A stretch of 7,529 nt of DNA from Verrucomicrobiales bacterium (GTDB lineage: Bacteria > Verrucomicrobiota > Verrucomicrobiia > Verrucomicrobiales > V1-33). The translations under genes were made by a program, and so were the position numbers. The stretch lies in NCBI GenBank assembly GCA_023253495.1, contig JALRGF010000088.1, positions 1-7,529 of the forward strand, written 5' to 3'. How positions within the stretch are numbered: the first letter of the stretch is position 1; the number at the start of each line of letters is the position of its first letter. The notes below the pieces were generated by a model. It was not told the DNA's origin. It did no database searches and saw only the letters and a program-made list of their open reading frames with translations. Positions 1 to 6,976 of this stretch are shown piece by piece.

Positions 1-2061
1 AGCGCGCTTTCGCTCTTTGACGAGGAGGCCGCCAAGGCGGAACGCCGGCGCAAACTGGAGGAGGCCCGCGCCGTCCGGGCGGCCGCGGCGGCCCAGCTGC
101 TCAAGCCGATTTCCAAGATCCAGGCGGCCAAGGAGGAGGCCAAGGCGGAGGCCGAAGCGCGGTTGTTTCAGCAGTTGCATGCCGTCACCGGACCGGCACC
201 GGTTGAGGCCGAGGACGAGCCCGCCGGCGAGCCGGGGGAAGAAGTGGCGGTGGAGGAAGAGCCGCTGGATCCGAAGGTCATTCACCTGAAGCCGCCGGTC
301 ATCGTCAAGGATCTGGCGGAGCGTATCGGCATCAAGTCATTCCAGATCATCAAGGAGTTGATGGCTCTGGACATTTTCGTCAACCAGAACAGCGCCATCG
401 AACCGGACATCGCGGCCAAAGTCTGCGAGAACCACGGGTTCACTTTCGAGCGCGAAAAACGCAAGAAAGGCGAGGGCGTGCACAAGGTGGAGGAGGAGGT
501 GGTCGCGCCGCCCGAACCGGAGCCGGAGCCGGAAGTCGAAAAACTCAAAACCCGTCCGCCGATCGTCACCATCATGGGGCACGTCGATCACGGGAAGACG
601 AGCCTGCTTGATTATATCCGCCGATCCCGGGTGGCGGCCGGCGAGGCCGGCGGCATCACCCAGCATCTGGGTGCCTACGCGGTGGAGCATGAACTCGGCG
701 GCGAGAAGAAGACGATTGTCTTTCTGGACACTCCGGGTCACGCCGCTTTTTCCGCGATGCGGGCGCGGGGCGCGAACCTGACGGACATTGTGGTCCTGGT
801 CATCGCGGCCGACGACGGCATGATGCCGACGACGCATGAGGCGCTGGCGCACGCCCGGGCCGCCGGGGTCAAGATTGTGGTCGCCCTCAACAAGTGCGAC
901 CTGCCCCGGGCCGACGTCAACAAGGTCAAGCAGCAGCTGCAGGCGAACGACCTGATGCCCGAAGACTGGGGCGGCAGCACCAGCTGCGTGGAAATCTCGG
1001 CGCTCAAGGGGACCAATATCGATCAGCTGCTCGAAATCATCCTGCTGGAGGCCGAGATGCTCGAACTCAAGAGCGATCCGAAGGCGCCGGTGCGCGCCAT
1101 CGCCGTCGAATCGAGGGTGGAAGCCGGCAAGGGGCCGACGGCCACGGTGATTGCCAGCACGGGCACCATCAAACCGGGCATGCCGTTCATCTGTGGCCAG
1201 AACTGGGGCAAGGTGCGCGGTCTCTTCAATGACCGGGGTGAGCCGATCAAGTCGGCCGGCCCGTCCATCCCGTGTGAAGTCATCGGGTTTTCCGGGCCGC
1301 CGTCGGTCGGCGACGAGGTGCTCGAAATGCGTTCCGAGCGCGACGCCAAGCGGTTGTCGGAAGAGCGCAGCAGCGCCCAGCGTCTGGAAAAGCTGGCCCA
1401 TCCGCGGCGCAACCGCATGGAGGACCTGTTTGCCAGCATTGATTCGACGGTGAAGGTGCTGCGCCTCATCCTCAAAGCGGATGCCGCCGGTTCGGTTGAG
1501 GCCATCGTCGGGGCCCTCAAGGACATCAAATCGGAAAAGGTGACGCTCGATTTTGCGGCCAGCGGTGCCGGGCCGATCACGGAAAGCGACGTCCTGCTGG
1601 CCAGCGCCACCGACGCCGTCATCATCGGCTTCAACACCAAGGTGGAGTCCAAAGCGGTCTCCGCGGCCAAGCGCGAAGGTGTGCAGATCAAGCTGTATTC
1701 GATCATCTATGAACTGATCGATCAGGTGCGCGACGCCATGCTCGGCCTGCTGGATCCGCTGACCCGCGAACGCATCATCGGCCATGCCCTGGTCAAGCAG
1801 GTCTTCAAGGTTCAGCGCGGTTATGCGGCCGGCTGCGGGGTGACTGACGGCCGGGTGACGCGCACCGCGCACGCGCGGGTGCTGCGTGGCGGCACTCCGG
1901 TGTTTGACGGCAAGATGTCCACTCTGCGGCGCTACACCGAGGAGGTGCAGGAAGTCCGCAACGGACTGGAATGCGGCATCAAGCTGGGCGCCTTCGACGA
2001 CTACGAGGAAGGCGACATCATCGAGTGCTATGAGCTGGAGAAACTGACCCAGACGCTGTGA
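1..2061 (+). CDS. infB: Translation initiation factor IF-2, 5'-truncated by window edge
   Basis: IF2 is the GTPase that brings initiator fMet-tRNA to the 30S subunit and promotes 50S joining in the cytoplasm. The frame is open to base 1, so the true start lies outside; 686 residues are visible. In order: a charged Ala/Glu/Lys-rich N-terminal segment (1-270), an IF2_N-type module (about 295-450, PPVIVKDLAERIGIKSFQII), a Pro/Glu linker, then the G domain. G1 GHVDHGKT is at 577-600, G2 GGIT at 649-660, G3 DTPGH at 727-741, G4 NKCD at 889-900 and G5 SALKG at 997-1011. The remainder covers the domain II, III and fMet-tRNA-binding C-terminal regions, ending near EEGDIIECYELEKL. G4 has Cys where Ile or Met is usual, and the segment after G3 reads DDGMMPTTHEA where DDGVMPQT is common; neither removes a key residue. 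The stop overlaps the rbfA start. Identification is secure. Confidence 0.97.
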   Translation, partial: SALSLFDEEAAKAERRRKLEEARAVRAAAAAQLLKPISKIQAAKEEAKAEAEARLFQQLHAVTGPAPVEAEDEPAGEPGEEVAVEEEPLDPKVIHLKPPVIVKDLAERIGIKSFQIIKELMALDIFVNQNSAIEPDIAAKVCENHGFTFEREKRKKGEGVHKVEEEVVAPPEPEPEPEVEKLKTRPPIVTIMGHVDHGKTSLLDYIRRSRVAAGEAGGITQHLGAYAVEHELGGEKKTIVFLDTPGHAAFSAMRARGANLTDIVVLVIAADDGMMPTTHEALAHARAAGVKIVVALNKCDLPRADVNKVKQQLQANDLMPEDWGGSTSCVEISALKGTNIDQLLEIILLEAEMLELKSDPKAPVRAIAVESRVEAGKGPTATVIASTGTIKPGMPFICGQNWGKVRGLFNDRGEPIKSAGPSIPCEVIGFSGPPSVGDEVLEMRSERDAKRLSEERSSAQRLEKLAHPRRNRMEDLFASIDSTVKVLRLILKADAAGSVEAIVGALKDIKSEKVTLDFAASGAGPITESDVLLASATDAVIIGFNTKVESKAVSAAKREGVQIKLYSIIYELIDQVRDAMLGLLDPLTRERIIGHALVKQVFKVQRGYAAGCGVTDGRVTRTAHARVLRGGTPVFDGKMSTLRRYTEEVQEVRNGLECGIKLGAFDDYEEGDIIECYELEKLTQTL
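511..540 (+). repeat. Short Pro-Glu codon repeat in the IF-2 linker
   Basis: Alternating proline and glutamate codons encode PEPEPEPEVE between the N-terminal module and the GTPase domain of IF2. Such low-complexity linkers are common in IF2 and probably act as flexible or extended spacers. The CCGGAG unit is short and could vary in copy number by slippage. Confidence 0.6.
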
Positions 2062-2513
2062 CCAACCGTCAACGCCGCGTCGCCGAGCTGATGAAGCACG
2101 AACTGGCCGACATCCTGAACAAGGATTTCGAGTTCGGGGGGGCTCTTGTGACCATCCACGAGGTTGATCTCACCCCGGATTTCAAACAGGCCCACGTCTA
2201 CGTCGGCATCATCGGCCGCGAGGACTGCCAGGCCGAGGCCATGCGCAAACTGACCCGGGCCGCCCACGTCGTCTCCCAGAAACTCAGCAAGCGCGTGATT
2301 TTGAAAAATACACCGTCGCTGCATTTCAAGCAGGACGATTCGGTGGAACGCGGTGTGCGCGTGCTCGGCATCATTGAGGAGATCGATGCCCAGGTCGCGC
2401 CCGACGAACCGCCGTACCCGGCGGCCGGTGTGCCGCGGGAGCCGCAGCCGAAACCGAAGTCGAAAAAGTCCGGTCGGCCCGCTGGCGATCTGCCGGCGGA
2501 CGAAACTGACTGA
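2058..2513 (+). CDS. rbfA: 30S ribosome-binding factor A (RbfA)
   Basis: RbfA is a small KH-fold protein that binds the immature 30S subunit and helps mature the 5' end of 16S rRNA; it matters most in the cold. The 151-residue product has the family pattern: RQRRVAELMKHELADIL at the N terminus, TPDFKQAHVYV in the central strand, and P-S-L-H-F-K-Q-D-D-S with V-L-G-I-I-E-E-I-D at the end of the core. The start is GTG at 2058, in a GTGA overlap with the infB stop, which suggests translational coupling; no convincing Shine-Dalgarno precedes it. The last ~35 residues, after about residue 112, are a Pro/Lys-rich tail (PKPKSKKSGRPAG) beyond the KH fold, probably disordered and possibly RNA-contacting. 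Following infB is the classic position for rbfA. Confidence 0.94.
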   Translation: MTNRQRRVAELMKHELADILNKDFEFGGALVTIHEVDLTPDFKQAHVYVGIIGREDCQAEAMRKLTRAAHVVSQKLSKRVILKNTPSLHFKQDDSVERGVRVLGIIEEIDAQVAPDEPPYPAAGVPREPQPKPKSKKSGRPAGDLPADETD

Positions 2514-2574
2514 CCTTTCCGGCCTGCGGGAGCCCGGTCGCCGCGCCGGTCCGCATTTCTTTTCCACCACTGTC

Positions 2575-3573
2575 ATGTCCCTGATCGCCAGCCTCAGTCT
2601 TGCCGACCTTGCCGCTCTGCTCCGGGGCGCGCCCCGCCGCTGTGTCGTCACCTCGCACGTGCGTCCCGACGGTGATGCCATCGGGTCGGCGCTCGCTCTG
2701 GCTCTGGCGCTGCAGAAACTGGGGCACCCTGTCGTCGTGCTCAACGAGGACGGGTTGCCCGACGCCCTGCGCTTTCTGCCGGGCGGCGAGCGGGTCACCC
2801 GTCCGTCCGGGGCGGTGGATGCGGACATCGTGTTTGCCCTCGACAATGCCACCCAGCCGCGGCTGGGCGACGGCGTGAATGCCGCCATCGCCGGGGTGCC
2901 GATGCTGGTCAACGTCGACCATCACCTGAGCAATACCCGTTACGGGCACCACCATTACATTGACTCCGCTTCGCCGGCGACCGGCCAGATTGTCGCCGAG
3001 TGGCTGGAGGCGGCGGAGGTGCCGCTGGACGCCGCGATCGCCGAAAACCTGTATACGGCGATCTCGACGGACACCGGCAGCTTCCAGTATTCCAACACCA
3101 CCCCGGCCACCTACCGCTGGGCCGCGCGGCTCATTGAGACCGGCCTCGACGTCGGCGAACTCAACCGCAAGATCTACCAGAGCAGCCCGTTGCGCCGCGT
3201 GAAGCTGCTCGGCGAACTCCTGCAGGTGCTTGATATTTCGGCTGACGGCCGGGTGGCGAGCTGGTTTCTGACAGCGGAGATGGCGGGGCGTGCCGGCGCC
3301 CTGCCCGGCGACAGCGAGGACATGATCGACCATATCCGCGGCATTGACGGTGTGGTGGTGGCGGCTTTTTTCGAGGAGCTGCCGGACGGCAAGGTGCGGC
3401 TGAGCGTGCGCAGCAAGGATGCGCGTTTTGATGCGAGCGCGCTGTGCGGGCGGTTCGGCGGCGGCGGCCACCGCATGGCGGCCGGCGCCCGTCTGGCCGG
3501 ACCGGTCGGCGAGGCGCGCCAGCGGGTTTTATCATCCATTCATGAGGCACTCATCGCAGCAATCCCAGCTTGA
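2575..3573 (+). CDS. nrnA: DHH/DHHA1 phosphoesterase, NrnA type (oligoribonuclease / pAp phosphatase)
   Basis: This 332-residue protein has the two-domain layout and length of NrnA, which degrades 2-5 nt RNAs from the mRNA decay pathway and dephosphorylates 3'-phosphoadenosine 5'-phosphate. The DHH domain shows motif I SHVRPDGDAIGS (residues 27-38), an Asp at residue 90 in ALDNA, the signature VDHH (114-117) and TDTGSF (165-170), together giving the expected Mn-binding Asp/His set. The DHHA1 domain ends with the glycine loop GGGGHRMAAG (about 295-304), which binds substrate. ATG at 2575 was chosen because motif I begins 27 residues in, and the open frame upstream runs inside rbfA with no good alternative start. 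No Shine-Dalgarno is visible. The 61-base space from rbfA is the widest in the operon. The symbol is provisional because DHH subfamilies (NrnA, NrnB, others) are not separable by eye. Confidence 0.9.
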   Translation: MSLIASLSLADLAALLRGAPRRCVVTSHVRPDGDAIGSALALALALQKLGHPVVVLNEDGLPDALRFLPGGERVTRPSGAVDADIVFALDNATQPRLGDGVNAAIAGVPMLVNVDHHLSNTRYGHHHYIDSASPATGQIVAEWLEAAEVPLDAAIAENLYTAISTDTGSFQYSNTTPATYRWAARLIETGLDVGELNRKIYQSSPLRRVKLLGELLQVLDISADGRVASWFLTAEMAGRAGALPGDSEDMIDHIRGIDGVVVAAFFEELPDGKVRLSVRSKDARFDASALCGRFGGGGHRMAAGARLAGPVGEARQRVLSSIHEALIAAIPA

Positions 3574-4273
3574 CGGCGTCCTGCTGGTCGACAAGGCCCC
3601 GGGCATGACCAGCCACGACGTGGTCGCGGTCACCCGGCGCAGTCTGAACACGAAGAAGGTCGGCCATTGCGGCACCCTCGACCCGATGGCGACCGGTCTG
3701 CTGATCGTGGTGGTCGGCAAGGCCACGAAGATTCAGGACCTGTTGATGGCGGAGGACAAGGAATACGAGGGCACGATCCGGCTGGGTGTCACCACGAGCA
3801 CGCAGGACAAGGAGGGCGAGGTGCTGGAGGAGAAACCGGTGCCGGCGCTCACGCGGGAGCAGGTGGAGGAGGCGTTCAACGCCTTCCGCGGGGATTTTTA
3901 CCAGCTGCCGCCGATGGTCAGCGCGATCAAGAAGGACGGTGTGCCGCTGTACAAGCTGGCCCGCCAGGGCAAGGAGATCGAGCGCGAGCCGCGGCTGGTA
4001 CATGTTTTTCATCATGCTATCACCCGCTTCGAGCCGCCGGAGATCGATTTCCGGGTGCTGTGCAGCAAGGGGTTTTACGTGCGCACCTATGCGCATGACA
4101 TCGGGCAGCGGCTCGGTTGCGGCGCGCATCTGGCGTCCCTGCGCCGGACCCGCAGCGGGAAGTTCGATCTTTCGCGGGCGGTGACATTCAGGCAGTTGAA
4201 GGAGGGCCCGGTGGCCGACCTGCATGCGGCCATGCTCAGTCTGCCCGAGGTGTCGCGCCTGCGCGGGGTTTAG
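3542..4273 (+). CDS. truB: tRNA pseudouridine-55 synthase TruB, short form
   Basis: TruB isomerises U55 in the T-loop of tRNAs to pseudouridine and also acts as a tRNA chaperone. The 243-residue product begins with the family opening DGVLLVDKAPGMTSHDVV. It carries the catalytic motif GHCGTLDPMATGLL with nucleophile Asp47, the KEY motif with Tyr75 (residues 73-75), PPMVSAIKKDGVPLYKLAR, and SKGFYVRTYAHDIG with the conserved Arg. It ends soon after LASLRRTRSGKFDL, so the ~60-70 residue C-terminal PUA-like domain of the E. coli enzyme (314 residues) is missing. My recollection is that short forms like this occur in Verrucomicrobiota. ATG at 3542 lies inside the preceding DHH gene, a 32-base overlap; the next in-frame Met (residue 22) falls inside the conserved opening. 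No Shine-Dalgarno is visible, so coupling to the upstream gene is likely. Confidence 0.95.
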   Translation: MRHSSQQSQLDGVLLVDKAPGMTSHDVVAVTRRSLNTKKVGHCGTLDPMATGLLIVVVGKATKIQDLLMAEDKEYEGTIRLGVTTSTQDKEGEVLEEKPVPALTREQVEEAFNAFRGDFYQLPPMVSAIKKDGVPLYKLARQGKEIEREPRLVHVFHHAITRFEPPEIDFRVLCSKGFYVRTYAHDIGQRLGCGAHLASLRRTRSGKFDLSRAVTFRQLKEGPVADLHAAMLSLPEVSRLRGV

Positions 4274-4275
4274 CC

Positions 4276-5235
4276 GTGGAGACGTTGCGTGCCATTGAGG
4301 AACTGGCGCGGGTACCCGGCCCGGTGCATCTGGCCATCGGTGTGTTCGACGGCGTGCATGTCGGCCACCAGGCGGTCATTGGCACGGCCTTGCGGCAGGC
4401 GGGAGGATCGGCGGTGGTGGTCACGTTTGATCCGCATCCGGCGCGGGTGCTCCGGCCTGACCGGGCCCCTCCGCGGCTCACCTCCACGCGCCACAAACTG
4501 AAGGTGCTGGAGCGGCTGGGGGTCGGGCGCGTGCTGGTGCTGGCGTTTGATGACGCCTTTGCGGCCACCGAGGCGGAGGATTTTGTGCATCGATTGCGGT
4601 CTGCCTGCCGTCCACTCGGCTCGGTGGCGGTGGGTGACGATTGGACCTTCGGCTACCGGGCGCGTGGCAGCGTGGCGCTGCTGCGGTCGATGGGCGTGAG
4701 CGTGCACGCGGTTCCGGAGGTGCAGGTCGATGGCGCGTCCGCCCGCAGCACGGCGGTGCGCGAGGCGCTGGCCGGCGGCGACCTGACGCGGGCCGGCCGC
4801 CTGCTTGGCCGCCGGCCGGCGGTGCTTGGCACGGTGGTGGCCGGCCGCCAGCTCGGCCGCACCCTCGGGTTTCCCACGGCCAATCTGCGCTTGGAGGACG
4901 AATTGCTGCCGCCCGACGGCGTGTATGCGGTGCGGGTGATGCTGGACGGGCGTCCGCTCGACGGCGTGGCCAACCTCGGGCGGCGACCGAGTGTGGAGAC
5001 GGCCGCCCCGGCGCGTCAGCTCGAAGTGCATTTGTTTGATTTTCACGACGACATTTACGGCCGCGAACTGGAGGTCGGGTGGTGCGCCTTTCTGCGGTCT
5101 GAGCGACGCTTTCCATCGCTGGAGGCGCTGCGCGGACAGATTGCCGCGGATGCGGCGGCGGCGCGGGCGCTGCTGGCGGCGACGGGTGCGGACGTCCTGC
5201 CGGCGGGTTCCGGCGTACTCTCTTTCCCGCCCTGA
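4276..5235 (+). CDS. ribF: Bifunctional riboflavin kinase / FAD synthetase RibF
   Basis: RibF phosphorylates riboflavin to FMN and then adenylylates FMN to FAD. The 319-residue length is typical. The N-terminal FMN adenylyltransferase domain has GVFDGVHVGH (residues 22-31), VTFDPHP (49-55), VGDDWTFG (119-126, usually VGxDFxFG) and RSTAVRE (157-163, the counterpart of SSTxIR). The C-terminal flavokinase domain has GRTLGFPTAN (194-203) with the Thr-Asn pair for MgATP, DGVYAV (214-219), GVANLGRRPS (230-239) and the catalytic-type Glu at 250 in LEVHLFDF, followed by DIYG. The start GTG at 4276 is 2 bases after the truB stop; a longer upstream frame exists but lies within truB and has no family similarity. 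GGGG at 4265-4268 is at best a weak ribosome-binding site, so reinitiation after truB is likely. Confidence 0.95.
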   Translation: METLRAIEELARVPGPVHLAIGVFDGVHVGHQAVIGTALRQAGGSAVVVTFDPHPARVLRPDRAPPRLTSTRHKLKVLERLGVGRVLVLAFDDAFAATEAEDFVHRLRSACRPLGSVAVGDDWTFGYRARGSVALLRSMGVSVHAVPEVQVDGASARSTAVREALAGGDLTRAGRLLGRRPAVLGTVVAGRQLGRTLGFPTANLRLEDELLPPDGVYAVRVMLDGRPLDGVANLGRRPSVETAAPARQLEVHLFDFHDDIYGRELEVGWCAFLRSERRFPSLEALRGQIAADAAAARALLAATGADVLPAGSGVLSFPP

Positions 5236-5240
5236 GAGGT
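5234..5240 (+). promoter_or_regulatory. Ribosome-binding site of surE
   Basis: GAGAGGT lies 8 bases before the surE ATG and shares its first two bases with the TGA stop of ribF. It is the only clear Shine-Dalgarno sequence among the visible gene starts, and it fixes the surE start at 5249. Confidence 0.65.
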
Positions 5241-5248
5241 ATCCCTTT

Positions 5249-5965
5249 ATGCGCCGGTTCCGACGATTGCTTCTGACCAATGACGACGGCATTCATGCCG
5301 AGGGCCTGGCGGTCCTCGAGCGGGTGTGCGCCCCGTTTGCCGATGAAATCATCACGGTCGCCCCGGCGGAGCCTGCTTCCCAGGTCGGCCACCGGGTGAC
5401 CACCCACGAGCCGGTGACGGTTGCCGAGCACGCCCCCGGGCGGCGTTACGCCGTGCATGGGTCGCCCGCCGACTGTGTGCGGGTCGCCCTGAAAAGCCTG
5501 CTGCACGACACACCGCCGGATTTTGTCGTTTCGGGGATCAACCATGGCGGCAACCTCGGGCGCCACGACCTGTATATTTCCGGGACGGTGGCCGCTGCCC
5601 GCGAGGCTGCCTTTCACGGGGTGCCGGCGGCGGCGGTGTCGCATTTTCTGAGGCGTGAGCTGCCGCTCGATTGGGAGGCGGCCGGGGAGCGGGCCCGGTT
5701 CGCCTTGGAGCAGCTTTTCGGTGAACCGCTGAGCGACGGCGAGCTCTGGAACATCAATCTGCCGCATCTGCCGCCCGGCGCCGGGGCACCGGGCGTGCGC
5801 CACTGTGAGCCGGAGCGCCATCCGCTGGAAGTCCGGTTCGAGCGTGAAAGCGAGGGCGGGCCGCTGCTCTACACCGGCCGGTACCATCACCGGAAACATA
5901 ACGGCACCTCCGACGTCGCCGTGTGTTTCGGCGGGGACATCGCGGTCACCCGTGTGGCCTTGTGA
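5249..5965 (+). CDS. surE: 5'/3'-nucleotidase SurE
   Basis: SurE is a metal-dependent phosphatase acting on nucleoside 5'- and 3'-monophosphates and, in some species, on short polyphosphate; it is linked to stationary-phase survival. The 238-residue length fits. Metal ligands are recognisable: Asp12 and Asp13 in LLTNDDGI, Ser44 in ASQVGH, and Asn98 or Asn102 in SGINHGGN. GSPADCVRVAL (71-81) and SGTVAAAREA (111 onward) are further family motifs. The loop NLGRHDLYISGT is one residue longer than the usual NLGxDVxYSGT spacing. The gene follows ribF by 13 bases with a good ribosome-binding site and is the last gene of the plus-strand run; the next gene converges on it. Confidence 0.93.
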   Translation: MRRFRRLLLTNDDGIHAEGLAVLERVCAPFADEIITVAPAEPASQVGHRVTTHEPVTVAEHAPGRRYAVHGSPADCVRVALKSLLHDTPPDFVVSGINHGGNLGRHDLYISGTVAAAREAAFHGVPAAAVSHFLRRELPLDWEAAGERARFALEQLFGEPLSDGELWNINLPHLPPGAGAPGVRHCEPERHPLEVRFERESEGGPLLYTGRYHHRKHNGTSDVAVCFGGDIAVTRVAL

Positions 5966-5992
5966 TCCGGATGGGGCCGGGCGGCGCGCCCT

Positions 5993-6032
5993 CTGCATCC
6001 TCAGGATGGCAGCCCTCTCAGGAGGATGGCAG
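5993..6032. terminator. Hairpin between the convergent surE and aroE ends, possible bidirectional terminator
   Basis: CTGCATCCTC at 5993-6002 pairs with GAGGATGGCAG at 6022-6032, giving about 10 base pairs with one bulged G at 6029. The core CATCCTC/GAGGATG is perfect. An alternative smaller hairpin, CATCC-TCA-GGATG, lies at 5996-6008, and GGATGGCAG occurs twice (6004-6012 and 6024-6032). The element sits just after the surE stop and overlaps the last codons and stop of aroE. No T-run follows on either strand, so it is not a canonical intrinsic terminator; it could stall transcription or protect 3' ends. The rest of the 52-base gap shows nothing else. Confidence 0.35.
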
Positions 6033-6905
6033 GCTTTCGAGCAGCCCGCGGCGCATGGCGTCGACGGGCGCGGGCGGGCCGAACCACAGTTCGAAGGCGG
6101 CGGTGCCCTGATGGAGGAGCATCGAAAGCCCGTTGGCGGCGCGGGCACCGGCGGCGCGGGCGGCGGCGAGCAGGGGAGTTTCCGGGGGGCTGTAGATCAT
6201 GTCGTAGACGCAATGGCGTGTTTCGAGGACGCCGGGCGGGAGCAGCAGCGGGTCGCCGGGATTCATGCCGACGGAAGTGGCGTTGATGATCAGGTCGGTT
6301 TCGCCCGGGTCGGGCACGTCCTGCAGGATGACACGGTCGGCGGGGTATTCGTCGGCGAGTTCGGCGGCGAGGCGTTCGATTTTGTCGCGGGTGCGATTGA
6401 CGAGGGTGAGCCGGGCGCAGCCGGCCTGGGCACACTGGATGGCGGCGGCGCGGCCGGCGCCGCCGCCGGCGCCGAGGATGAGGACGCGGTGGGAGGCGAG
6501 CGGGGCGCCGAATTCCTCCTCGAGGGCGCGTTGCAGGCCGGGTCCGTCGGTATTGTGGCCGAAGATCCGTCCCTCGCGGAAAACCAGGGTATTGACGACG
6601 CCGAAGCGCCGGGCGTGCGGATCGACGGTGTCGGCGATTTCGAGGGCGGCACGTTTGTGGGGGATGGTGCAGTTGATGCCGACCATGCCGGCCTCGCGGC
6701 AGGCGTGCACGGCGGCGGCGAATTCCTCCGGGTGGACGTGGAGGCGGACGTACTGGGCATCGAGGTGACGCGCCTGCAACCCCGGGTTGTGCATCTGGGG
6801 GGAGCGTGAATGCGACACCGGATCGCCGAAGACAGCGACGCGTGCCGGGGGCGAAAGGTGCGGGAGGTCAGGGATCTGAGCGGGGGTGAAGACGGGCCAG
6901 GCCAT
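6018..6905 (-). CDS. aroE: Shikimate dehydrogenase (NADP+)
   Basis: AroE reduces 3-dehydroshikimate to shikimate with NADPH in the chorismate and aromatic amino acid pathway. The 295-residue product is full length. The substrate domain has SHSRSP (residues 31-36), whose serines bind shikimate, then GINCTIPHK with catalytic Lys84 and NTDG with catalytic Asp120. The Rossmann domain has the loop GAGGGAGRA (145-153), NRT (170-172) with the Arg typical of NADP preference, and NATSVGM (208-214). The C-terminal substrate residue Gln266 lies in LHQGTAAFELW. About 20 residues precede the usual N-terminal strand, so a slightly later start is possible, but no Met follows before the SHSRSP motif. No Shine-Dalgarno is seen before the ATG. 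The gene lies 71 bases downstream of gltX on the same strand and converges on surE. Confidence 0.95.
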   Translation of the reverse strand: MAWPVFTPAQIPDLPHLSPPARVAVFGDPVSHSRSPQMHNPGLQARHLDAQYVRLHVHPEEFAAAVHACREAGMVGINCTIPHKRAALEIADTVDPHARRFGVVNTLVFREGRIFGHNTDGPGLQRALEEEFGAPLASHRVLILGAGGGAGRAAAIQCAQAGCARLTLVNRTRDKIERLAAELADEYPADRVILQDVPDPGETDLIINATSVGMNPGDPLLLPPGVLETRHCVYDMIYSPPETPLLAAARAAGARAANGLSMLLHQGTAAFELWFGPPAPVDAMRRGLLESLPSS

Positions 6906-6926
6906 GGGAAGCAGGCTAACCGCGAG

Positions 6927-6938
6927 GCCGGCGCCGGC
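6927..6938. repeat. 12-base perfect palindrome in the gltX-aroE gap
   Basis: GCCGGCGCCGGC equals its own reverse complement and lies 22 bases upstream of the aroE start, in the 71-base space after gltX. It could form a small stem or be a protein-binding site, but in DNA this GC-rich it may be chance. No T-run or clear promoter elements were seen in the gap. Confidence 0.25.
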
Positions 6939-6976
6939 GCAAGGGCGGCTGTCGGACGGTGCTTCGGCCTAATGCT

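Noticed and set aside
337..1872. Long 511-codon open frame on the minus strand opposite infB
   Set aside because: It is antisense to well-conserved IF2 motifs, has no recognisable domain, and long antisense frames are expected in GC-rich coding DNA.
2353..2574. Upstream extension of the DHH gene into rbfA
   Set aside because: The extra residues are Arg/Pro-rich and are the rbfA sequence read out of frame; the family N terminus fits ATG at 2575.
2514..2574. Possible promoter or regulatory RNA in the gap between rbfA and the DHH gene
   Set aside because: No -35/-10 pair, stable hairpin or ribosome-binding site could be picked out in these 61 bases.
2371..3471. 366-codon minus-strand frame opposite the DHH phosphoesterase gene
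   Set aside because: It is a shadow of a gene with all DHH/DHHA1 motifs; its translation is His/Arg/Gln-rich with no family signature.
4478..6148. 556-codon minus-strand frame opposite ribF and surE
   Set aside because: It is low-complexity Pro/Arg-rich, spans two clear plus-strand genes and runs into aroE in the wrong frame; no domain is visible.
5805..6809. 334-codon plus-strand frame across the end of surE and opposite aroE
   Set aside because: It is very Gly/Ala/Asp-rich with no motif, and aroE on the opposite strand has all its catalytic and cofactor residues.
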